The notes beneath the pieces are model-generated. The model had not been told where the DNA came from and made no database searches. It saw only the letters and a program-made list of their open reading frames with translations. Source: a virus. From it: a stretch of DNA of 64,000 bases. Positions 32,201-38,195 of this stretch are shown one piece after another. The translations under genes were made by a program, and so were the position numbers. Position 1 is the stretch's first letter, and the number at the start of each line of letters is the position of its first letter. Location of the stretch: IMG/VR virus record IMGVR_UViG_3300036820_000007, positions 1 to 64,000 of that record, one strand, 5' to 3'.

Positions 32201-32390
32201 CTACCGCAAGCTCGGCCAGCCTGTGAAGGCCTACGTCGGCTTCGTCGACCACGACGGCGGCGAGTGGGATGAGACCCACGCCTTCCAGTTCCACCAGGGC
32301 GAGGACCCGGCCAACAAGGGCGGTGGTGCCGGCCCAAAAGTTCGAGCAAGCGGGCCATCTGGCCCGGGCAGTGGCGGGACGAGCAGCTAG
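29241..32390 (+). CDS. portal protein fused to Nudix and ParB-like domains
   Basis: 1049 residues; ATG behind GGGGGTGAGCT. Residues about 1-530 are an SPP1/HK97-type portal, the dodecameric DNA channel (CRTWSPYGESPVERAI, TVASGAARQMATAAQDI). A linker (540-640) leads to a helical segment and SITLSSPLGTGFVPYDLV, also found in the major capsid protein. Residues about 725-870 are a Nudix hydrolase with an intact box: GCLEDGE, seven residues, REWAEEVGA. Residues about 925-1010 resemble a ParB/sulfiredoxin-like fold (KVIDGHHRTLAYRKLG). The frame stops at 32390, but a -1 frameshift at 32333 would extend it into the MuF protein. Catalytic activity of the extra domains is inferred from intact motifs only. 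Confidence 0.9.
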   Translation: MPASPRTIMRALKATAPTPAQGGYSSSAGPFLSGGPSPLVASYSEWASGHAYGQSNALPRDWQSFLSGMFGPGVPVRPVPIDVPKPGDERPEPRRWQYPISWDLNLGQPGTEGIGKLADFNTLRTLADMYSVARSCIQLRKSELRGVGWDIAPTKDASKAMRGDHKGMTEFAKRRAEAVRFFRRPDENFADFTSWFDAMLEEIFVTDALALYVHPSRLPGKGLFGSNVGALDLIDGSLIKPLVDVRGSRPSPPQVAYQQYSYGVPRVDLMSLILDREDMGAPEAEYRGDQLMYLPLCQRTWSPYGESPVERAIIPIMAGLRKQQFVLNYFDERSIPGCFVSPGDPNMTPSQIRELQDALNSIAGDQTWQQKIIVLPGGSKVDPQKPITLADAFDNVVMIQVCMAFDVMPFELGIMPEVSTTVASGAARQMATAAQDIQERKGTVPLLLFLKMAIFDRIIQDVCGMSDMEWQWEGLEEDEDEQILTELLVAQVGSGMCSIDEARQELNREPWGLPITSDPGWATQWGGFVPLTGLAGATAQQQGGSPAPGNPQGKPNAQPGTVQGKPADLTLPSEVEHRGAPSPVSATVPATRPRNQQSRGQRRQVAATVSDRQRRTGATTPAHAAAMATGGRGPKSGASSKGDATRELGLLKAHLRRGGRVTDWEPRDIPGHAMATISEDLAKGLTADQACDIVRDLITKDGKSITLSSPLGTGFVPYDLVGQRRPSAESPAAAGLAVLAADTGRVLMLQRAASDDDPASGCWEFPGGCLEDGEDPAMGAMREWAEEVGAYCPAGEPAGGWTSADGVYAGHILVVPSEAAVPVHGDRDEVSNPDDPDGDAIEAIAWFDPAQIPGNPAVRDELRADALAVLRALAAALPGGVIKNAADLSDPNPVESEHVKNQMRRNYPEKALGWIDGARWLGPVRIPQDRIDYDDMDKWAASHQKARVKHFARQIEDDESHLHPVVAVQEPGENKIKVIDGHHRTLAYRKLGQPVKAYVGFVDHDGGEWDETHAFQFHQGEDPANKGGGAGPKVRASGPSGPGSGGTSS
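32333..32366 (+). promoter_or_regulatory. -1 programmed frameshift signal, portal to MuF
   Basis: Slippery heptamer C CCA AAA in portal frame (32333-32339), 11-base spacer, then the stem CGGGCC/GGCCCG with loop ATCT (32351-32366). The -1 frame is open from 32273, has no start codon before a late GTG, and continues as the MuF protein. The decamer GGCCCAAAAG recurs at the tail chaperone frameshift. Confidence 0.75.
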
Positions 32391-34294
32391 CTGACGAGTA
32401 CGCCCAGGACTTCTCCCGCCAGCTGGCCGCCGCGGTCAACGCGGAACTGATCGCTCAGGGCTGGCTGGACGAATGCCAGGCCGCCGAAAAGGCCAGCAGG
32501 CCGCAGCAGAGCCAGAGTCAGCAGCAACGGCAGCAGCAGCAAGCCCGCCAGCAGCAGGCCCGGAGGTACCTGGCGGCGGCCGGGGTCACCGGCGCGATCG
32601 CCTCGGTGATCGGTGGCATCCTCGCCCTTCTCTGGCGCGCTGCGTTCGCGCTCGGCTGGGCCGCGGCCATCCAGATCCTCGGCGTGGGCGGCCTGGTCGG
32701 CGACGAGGCCGCGCTGGGAGACCTGCTCTCGCAGTCCGGGCCGCGGCTGGACGGCATCGTCGAGACACGCATCAAGCGTCTCGAGCAGGCCCTGGCCGCC
32801 GCAGCGGACTCGGGCGTCTCGGCCGGTGAGCTTGCCCAGCAGATCACGGCGATCCTTGGCGGCCGAGCTCCGGCCCGGCTGGTGACCCAGACGGAAACGT
32901 CGTGGGGTGCCGGTCACGCGCAGGTGGCCGCTTACCGAGCAGCCGGAGTGGCGCAAGTTATCTGGCAGACGATGAACGACTCCGAAGTGTGTTTCCCTGC
33001 CGGAACGCCGGTGGCGACGCCCTCAGGCGATGTCCTGATCGAATCCCTGAGGCCCGGTGATCTCGTCCTCACCCCACAGGGGCAGCGTGCCGTCCGTGAT
33101 ACCGGTAGTCGGCTTTACGCGGGCTGCGTCACGGTGCTTGAGGCGGAAGGGGCGACGGTCGCTGCGACGGACGATCATCCGTTCTGGACCGCCGCTGGCT
33201 GGCGGAAGGCGGGACAGCTCGAGCCCGGGGACCTCCTGCAGACGTCCGAGAACCAGTTCGCAGAGGTCGGCCGCGTTGTTCACGTCCGATTCGGCAAGCC
33301 GGACGACGTGCCAGCCCATCTGCCGGAGCGCCCTGTCCTTGATGGCGTCGCTCTCGGGACGCAATTGGTGCCAGTACTCCCCATCGGCCTCAAGGGCGAT
33401 CCATGCTTCCGTGAGAGCGAAGTCGATCGTCCAGTTTTTGACTTGCAGTTCCTGAACGAAGCTGATCCCGAGAGCCGCGAGCGCTTGCCTGACGCGAAAC
33501 TCGAGCATGGTTTCACCCGTGAACTTGCGATAACAGCTGCGGGAGCAAAATCGTCGACCGTTAGCCGGAGCGGAGGGGACGATCCGGAAGCAGTTGCCGC
33601 AGTTGGCGCAGTCCATGTAGACGGGCGGCCGACGGCACTCTTCGGAGCAGTGGTGCCGAGGGTATCGCTTGTCGGCCAGGAACCGGTTGCCGCACCGTTC
33701 GCAGTTGAGGTACTCGGTGTCGGCTGTGGTGCACGCCCTGGAGCAGGTGTTGTACCTGTCAGCGGTGGACTGGCTGACGCTGAATTCCTTCCCGCAGACG
33801 GTGCAGTGCTTAGTGACGCGCCGACTGGAACCCATGCATTCGCGCGAGCAGTAGGCCCGGTCCTGGCGCCCGGTCGTGCAGCCGGGCGCAGGCTGGCGGG
33901 GGTCGAATTGCTTACCGCAGCCGAGGCACTCCCGGGTGGGATAGACGATAGTGTCGGCATGGTAGCAGTCCCTGGAGCAATAGACATGCTCCTTCTTGGT
34001 TCGGCTGCGACGCTGGAAACCTTTGCCACAATGGTCGCAGATGTATGGGAAAGGCATCCTAATGCTCGCGTCCTCGATCTAGGGGAAATCAATGCGCCAT
34101 TGACAGTTTACAATATTGAAGTAGAAGTTGAGCACGTATTTTATGCGTGTCGCTTCCTTGTGCACAATTGCGGTCGATGCCATGGCAATCAAGCAGCAGG
34201 CCCGTGGCCACTGGGCAGCCCATTCCCGAGTGGGGCGCTCAGTCCGCCACAACATCCCAGATGTCGTTGCTTTTTGCGACCTTCCGGACATTAG
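32339..34294 (+). CDS. MuF-type head morphogenesis protein, intein-containing
   Basis: Frame read after the -1 shift. It begins SSSKRAIWPGQWRDEQLADE, then a glutamine-rich coiled coil and a helical MuF core (EVETRIKRLEQALAA-like, QTETSWGAGHAQ, WQTMNDSEV). The intein interrupts it exactly at the conserved cysteine, and the C-extein CGRCHGNQ...PPQHPRCRCFLRP completes the CxxC...HPxCRC metal site typical of MuF. GTG at 32606 is the only in-frame start and would truncate the conserved N-terminal part, so it is probably not used. The predicted fused precursor is 1684 residues, 1291 after splicing. MuF proteins sit inside the capsid at the portal vertex. Confidence 0.8.
   Translation, partial: SSSKRAIWPGQWRDEQLADEYAQDFSRQLAAAVNAELIAQGWLDECQAAEKASRPQQSQSQQQRQQQQARQQQARRYLAAAGVTGAIASVIGGILALLWRAAFALGWAAAIQILGVGGLVGDEAALGDLLSQSGPRLDGIVETRIKRLEQALAAAADSGVSAGELAQQITAILGGRAPARLVTQTETSWGAGHAQVAAYRAAGVAQVIWQTMNDSEVCFPAGTPVATPSGDVLIESLRPGDLVLTPQGQRAVRDTGSRLYAGCVTVLEAEGATVAATDDHPFWTAAGWRKAGQLEPGDLLQTSENQFAEVGRVVHVRFGKPDDVPAHLPERPVLDGVALGTQLVPVLPIGLKGDPCFRESEVDRPVFDLQFLNEADPESRERLPDAKLEHGFTRELAITAAGAKSSTVSRSGGDDPEAVAAVGAVHVDGRPTALFGAVVPRVSLVGQEPVAAPFAVEVLGVGCGARPGAGVVPVSGGLADAEFLPADGAVLSDAPTGTHAFARAVGPVLAPGRAAGRRLAGVELLTAAEALPGGIDDSVGMVAVPGAIDMLLLGSAATLETFATMVADVWERHPNARVLDLGEINAPLTVYNIEVEVEHVFYACRFLVHNCGRCHGNQAAGPWPLGSPFPSGALSPPQHPRCRCFLRPSGH
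33023..34057 (-). CDS. antisense homing-type endonuclease inside the intein
   Basis: 344 residues, wholly within the intein but on the opposite strand and in register with its codons. Residues 1-180 hold five treble-clef-like fingers (CDHCGKGF...YCSRDC, CLGCGKQF...YCSREC, CTVCGKEF, CERCGNRF, CANCGNCF). Residues about 185-280 are a Vsr/DUF559-like nuclease (MLEFRVRQALAALG, WTIDFAL, IALEADGEYWH, GWHVVRLAE) with E, D and ExDG catalytic positions intact. The last 65 residues mirror Hint-coding DNA and may be read-through. ATG at 34057 has only a weak TTAGG site; a candidate promoter lies at 34138-34167. It is expected to cut intein-free alleles of the MuF gene. Confidence 0.85.
   Translation of the reverse strand: MPFPYICDHCGKGFQRRSRTKKEHVYCSRDCYHADTIVYPTRECLGCGKQFDPRQPAPGCTTGRQDRAYCSRECMGSSRRVTKHCTVCGKEFSVSQSTADRYNTCSRACTTADTEYLNCERCGNRFLADKRYPRHHCSEECRRPPVYMDCANCGNCFRIVPSAPANGRRFCSRSCYRKFTGETMLEFRVRQALAALGISFVQELQVKNWTIDFALTEAWIALEADGEYWHQLRPESDAIKDRALRQMGWHVVRLAESDVNNAADLCELVLGRLQEVPGLELSRLPPASGGPERMIVRRSDRRPFRLKHRDAARVKPTTGITDGTLPLWGEDEITGPQGFDQDIA
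34138..34167 (-). promoter_or_regulatory. candidate antisense promoter for the endonuclease
   Basis: Reading leftward: TTGTGC (34167-34162), 18-base spacer, TAAAAT (34143-34138), about 80 bases before the endonuclease ATG. Both boxes lie in the AT-rich codons of the intein's C-terminal splicing blocks. Confidence 0.45.
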
Positions 34295-34376
34295 TTGCGC
34301 AGGCTTGCCTGCACCGGCTTGCTGTTTCGCCGATTCGCCGACCGCAGGCGCAAGCGGCGTCTGCCATGATGGGTAC

Positions 34377-34766
34377 ATGAGCGATGCACTGCGCCTGCGC
34401 GGTACTGCGGCTCGCGCGGGGGAGCCGGACCAGTCGATCGGCCTGGGCGTAACGGTGCCCGAGGAAGTATCGGTGACGATCGAGTTCAGCCGGGATCATA
34501 CTGTCGGTACGGCTGCGCTCTGGAGAGATGAAGCTGGCGACATTCAGGCCGACGTCATGGTGTTCCTGGACAGCGATCCGCTCTTGCGTAAAGGGATGCA
34601 AGGCCGGAGGTTGTGGCCCTACTTCGCGCTAAGCATCGGCCAGACGGTTGTCAGCAAGGACGACGCGCACCCGATGGGCGTCATCAGCTCCGGCGTGGTA
34701 CGTGAACTGGCGCTCGTCACCCGCAACTCTGACCCTGACCTGCCGCCGTACGAGATCGTCCAGTAG
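34377..34766 (+). CDS. hypothetical head-cluster protein, 129 aa
   Basis: Start MSDALRLRGTAARAG. A compact beta-rich domain (VSVTIEFSRDHTVGTAALW, ADVMVFLDSDPLL) ends GVVRELALVTRNSDPDLPPYEIV. The FALSIGQTV...ELALV rhythm recalls the core of prohead proteases, but no catalytic His/Ser pair is seen. Placement between MuF and protease suggests a head accessory role. Confidence 0.65.
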   Translation: MSDALRLRGTAARAGEPDQSIGLGVTVPEEVSVTIEFSRDHTVGTAALWRDEAGDIQADVMVFLDSDPLLRKGMQGRRLWPYFALSIGQTVVSKDDAHPMGVISSGVVRELALVTRNSDPDLPPYEIVQ

Positions 34767-35158
34767 GGCCCGAGTTACCCTGCTCCGGCGTGTCATCCCA
34801 GGTTGGGGTGACAACGCCCGTATGTGACGTGTACCCTAGGCGTCAGTCGAAGGAGTATGCCCCGAGTTCGGCGTCACGCCAAGTCAGGGGCCTTTTTCAT
34901 GCCCGGGGCCAGCGGCAGGGACTCCCGATTCTCCACCCTGCATACCGGGGCCGCCGGTGTTGCCCCCGGCGCGGGTTCTCGCGAACGCCCGGCGTCCTGA
35001 ATTTGTGGATCGTATCTATTAGACGACGCTGGCCAGCCTGGAGCCTAGCGCAGCCCGTTCCCCCGCGGGCAGGCTAACCCGTTCGCACACTCGCACACTC
35101 GCACATTCGCACGCCCGCCTCCCGGCCGGGCGTTTTTTCTTTGCCGGGGGGAGCAATC
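34767..35158. other. spacer with two terminators and short tandem repeats
   Basis: Hairpin GTCATCCC/GGGGTGAC near 34793. A terminator GCCCC...GGGGC with T5 at 34860-34899. Four 8-bp tandem copies of TCGCACAC-type repeat (35083-35114). A second terminator CGCCCG/CGGGCG with T6 ends at 35138. No gene recognised. Confidence 0.5.
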
Positions 35159-38134
35159 GTGGCGCACACCACTGCCGATGCCCTGACGTACGTCTCGTTT
35201 CCTATCGAGAAATTCGAGGAGGACGACGAGGGCAACCTGATCGTCGTCGGCAAGGCGACGGACGGCAGCGTCGACAGCGACCGCCAGATCGTCGACCCGG
35301 GCTGGAGCGCGAAGGCTCTGGGGGACTGGCACGACACGGGTGGCAACGTGCGTGTGATGCACAATCCGGGCCTCTACCCGGCCGGCCGCAGCCTGAAGGT
35401 GGAGACCTCGGCGGACGGCCACACGGTGAAGGCCCTCGTCGTCGAGGACACGGCGAAGAAGCTGGTCAAGAACCGCGTCCTGCGCGCCTACTCGGTCGGC
35501 ATCGCCGAGCCCGTGATCGAGCGCGACATGACCGGCAAGGCGGTCGGTGGCCGCATCACAGGTGGCCGCATCGTCGAATTGTCCCTAGTTGACCGACCTG
35601 CCAACAAAAATTGCGGTTTGACCCTCGCCAAGGCAGAAGGCCATGACGCGGCCTGGTCATACGGCGACCTGGACGCCCTGCTCGAGAAGGCTGAGAAGGC
35701 CGAGGAGCAGCCCGGCGAGGCAGCCCACGACCCGGCCGATCCGAACGCGCCCAGCGACGGCGAGGAAGTCGACCAGTCGGACGTGGTCAAGGCCGACGGC
35801 GGCGGCGACTCGGGTGGCGAGGGCGGCGGCAGCGAAGGTGCACAGGGAGACTCCGCGTCAGCCGACCAGGCCGACGGCGACGGCGACGATGATGGCGGCG
35901 AGGCCGTGAAGATGGCCGGCGACGCTTACCGGGCCGCGCGCAAGGAGTGGCTTGGCCGCGAGCCGGGCACCAAGGGGATCACCGGCGGCACGGAGTACTT
36001 GGCCAAGCGCGCTGACTGGCACCGGTGGAACGCCGAAGGCGAAGCGGAAGGCCTGGACGGCACCCGCGAAGGCGCTGAGCGCTGGCTGGCGAAGCAGGCG
36101 GCAGAAGCTCCCGCCGCAGACGCAGACAAGCGCGACTTCTCGGCCTCCGAGCGCCGGTCCGCTGCCAGCAGCGGGGCCGCTATGAGCGACGGCAGCTTCC
36201 CGATCAAGACGAAGGAAGACCTCAAAAACGCGATCCATCTGGCCGGCCACGCCAAGGACCCGGGCAAGGCCCGCGCACACATCAAGGCCCGCGCGGCCGC
36301 GATCGGCGCCTCGGACATGATCCCGGACTCGTGGAAGATCGACACCGCTGAGATCCCGGCTGACGTCACGCTGGCCAAGCTCGAGAGCGACGGCGAGGTG
36401 AGCACGGAGATCGCCAAGGCCATGCTCGGTGACGAGCAGTACGGCGTGCTCACCAAGGCGGACTCCACCGCAGCGGCGCCAGGGAAGACGAAGTGCGGCA
36501 CCTGCAGCGGCAGCGGCTCGATCAAAGACGGCAACGTGACCTGCCCGGACTGCAAGGGCAAGGGCAAGATGAAGCCGAAGAAGGCAGCCAAGGCCGCGGC
36601 CCTCGCGGCCGTTGCTGAGATGGTGGCCAAGTCGGTCACCGCCGGGCTGATCTCCGAGAAGGCCGCCCAGGACATCCTGCACCAGGTGCAGCCCGAAGGC
36701 GGATTCCTGCACCAGTCCGGCAAGCGCCCCCTTCCCGCCGACGTGGCTGCGGTAGCGCACCACCGCGAGCCGGACGGCTCCAGCGGCGTCGAGCAGTTCG
36801 AGCACGACTCGGGCCTGCCCACCCAGGCCGACGCGGTCGCCGACAAGGTCCCGTCCTCGGTAGATGCCCTGCAGATGAAGTCTGACGCCCCTTACGCGGT
36901 GGCGCGGATGCACGACGCGTTCTGTGCCGCCTGGAGCGGTGACGCCGTGCTCGGCGAGTACCCGTCCCTGAAGAGCGCCGCCGATGCCGCGGACCCGGCG
37001 TGGTTCACCGCGCAGGCCCAGAAGGCAGTCGATGCTGGCTATGCCAGTGATGCGATAGAGCTGCTCACGCTGGCCAAGGAAGCCGCCGCGGTGAAGTCGG
37101 CGGATGCTGCAGTCATCGCTGACGGGCGCGCGGAACTGCACAAGGCGTTCTCCGACATGTACCCGTCGGAGCGGATCCGGCCGGGCGACCCTCGCAAGCC
37201 AGGCTCGTTCCAGCGGCCCTACCTGTCCGCCGGTCACGCCACTGAGCACGCAGGCGGCAGCACGAACGTCCCGCCGTCCACGGACACGCCCGCGCCGGAC
37301 CAGTTCCACCGCGGCTACCTCAGCGAAGGCCACGCGGACCCATCCCCGGCCGACAACGGGCCGAACAACCGGGCCGCGCCGACGACCGGGTCCGCCAGGA
37401 CCTACTACACGACCTCGGCCAAGGAGCAGGCGCGCGTCGCGATGCAGGCCATGCACGACCACATCGCGGCCAGCCACCCCGAACTCTGCCCGATGGCCCC
37501 GTCCAAGAGCGTCATGCCGCCGGACCTGGGCGCGCGCAACGTGCCGCAGCCGAAGGCCCCGATGGCCATGGGCGGCGTCGCCGGAGTGGGCAAGGCCGCG
37601 GATGCCTCGGCGAACGGCGCGCTGGAGACCCAGAACGAGCAGGCCTTCGGCCAGGCTAAGCCGCCGAAGAACCGCAAGAAGAAGAAGCTCTCCAAGGGCG
37701 AGTTCTTCAGCTACGCACAGCGGCACGGCCTCACCGTCGTGCCCGCCAGCGAAGGCCCGGTTCCGGTGCCGCAGCCAGCTCCCGACCCGGTGGCCGTCAA
37801 GGCCCTGGTCGCCGAGCAGCTGACCCCGCTCACCGAGCACTACGAGAAGCAGATTTCCGAGCTCCGCCTCCAGGTGGACAAGCTCGGGGCACAGCCCGAT
37901 CCGGCCATGGCCCCCGTGCGCGGCCCGATGGCACGGCCCGGTGCGACCGGCGCAGCTCCCGTGGAGAAGCGCAGCCTGGTCGATGAAGCACGCGAGCGCG
38001 CCGACCACATGGCGGCCGCAGAGCGGCGCGACTTCATGGCGTATGTGGAAATGCAGAGCCGCTCACCTGACCCGAAAGTCCGCGAGAAGGCAATGGCCAT
38101 CATCGAGAAGATGGACGCCACCGTTCCCGCCTGA
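35159..38134 (+). CDS. prohead protease with long scaffold-like extension
   Basis: 991 residues; GTG behind GGGGGAGCAATC. Residues 1-165 are an HK97-type serine protease: VMHNPG gives His near 68, RAYSVGI gives Ser near 112, and ELSLVDRPANKNC is the family signature. It should process the capsid shell. A long acidic linker follows, then FPIKTKEDLKNAIHLAGHAK, a DUF6582-type helical unit, then CGTCSGSG and CPDCKGKG (about 445-472), a DnaJ-like zinc half-site. The C-terminal 250 residues end in coiled coil (LTEHYEKQISELRLQVDKLG), the scaffold part. Fusion of protease and scaffold is common; the zinc element is not. Long minus-strand frames opposite it are shadows. Confidence 0.85.
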   Translation: MAHTTADALTYVSFPIEKFEEDDEGNLIVVGKATDGSVDSDRQIVDPGWSAKALGDWHDTGGNVRVMHNPGLYPAGRSLKVETSADGHTVKALVVEDTAKKLVKNRVLRAYSVGIAEPVIERDMTGKAVGGRITGGRIVELSLVDRPANKNCGLTLAKAEGHDAAWSYGDLDALLEKAEKAEEQPGEAAHDPADPNAPSDGEEVDQSDVVKADGGGDSGGEGGGSEGAQGDSASADQADGDGDDDGGEAVKMAGDAYRAARKEWLGREPGTKGITGGTEYLAKRADWHRWNAEGEAEGLDGTREGAERWLAKQAAEAPAADADKRDFSASERRSAASSGAAMSDGSFPIKTKEDLKNAIHLAGHAKDPGKARAHIKARAAAIGASDMIPDSWKIDTAEIPADVTLAKLESDGEVSTEIAKAMLGDEQYGVLTKADSTAAAPGKTKCGTCSGSGSIKDGNVTCPDCKGKGKMKPKKAAKAAALAAVAEMVAKSVTAGLISEKAAQDILHQVQPEGGFLHQSGKRPLPADVAAVAHHREPDGSSGVEQFEHDSGLPTQADAVADKVPSSVDALQMKSDAPYAVARMHDAFCAAWSGDAVLGEYPSLKSAADAADPAWFTAQAQKAVDAGYASDAIELLTLAKEAAAVKSADAAVIADGRAELHKAFSDMYPSERIRPGDPRKPGSFQRPYLSAGHATEHAGGSTNVPPSTDTPAPDQFHRGYLSEGHADPSPADNGPNNRAAPTTGSARTYYTTSAKEQARVAMQAMHDHIAASHPELCPMAPSKSVMPPDLGARNVPQPKAPMAMGGVAGVGKAADASANGALETQNEQAFGQAKPPKNRKKKKLSKGEFFSYAQRHGLTVVPASEGPVPVPQPAPDPVAVKALVAEQLTPLTEHYEKQISELRLQVDKLGAQPDPAMAPVRGPMARPGATGAAPVEKRSLVDEARERADHMAAAERRDFMAYVEMQSRSPDPKVREKAMAIIEKMDATVPA

Positions 38135-38149
38135 TTCCAAGCGCACGTA

Positions 38150-38178
38150 TTCGAGGCCCCGCGCAGGGGCCTTTTGCA
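38150..38178 (+). terminator. terminator between protease/scaffold and capsid genes
   Basis: GGCCCC-GCGCA-GGGGCC followed by TTTT, ending 18 bases before the capsid start. Partial read-through would set capsid expression. Confidence 0.6.
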
Positions 38179-38195
38179 TGCCAGGGAGCATGTTT

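Larger units (their letters stand above)
32990..34168 (+). mobile_element. intein in the MuF protein
   Basis: 393 residues. Block A: CFPAGTPVATPSGDVLIESL with Cys1. Block B: VAATDDHPFWTAAGWRKA. Blocks F/G: VYNIEVEVEHVFYACRF and LVHNC with the terminal Asn and Cys+1. All splicing nucleophiles are present, so excision should work. The central spacer (about 33290-34070) contains no LAGLIDADG or HNH motif on the sense strand; it is instead the complement of the endonuclease gene listed next. The last 90 bases are unusually AT-rich. Confidence 0.9.

Noticed and set aside
32606-34294. MuF protein translated independently from GTG at 32606
   Set aside because: No ribosome site. It would remove an evidently coding N-terminal region of about 90 residues that is open back to the slippery site. 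Kept only as a fallback.
35858-38008. 716-residue minus-strand open frame opposite the protease/scaffold gene
   Set aside because: GC-driven shadow: codon-aligned with a well-supported plus gene, with no domain, ribosome site or plausible composition. Unlike 33023-34057, it contains no recognisable motifs.
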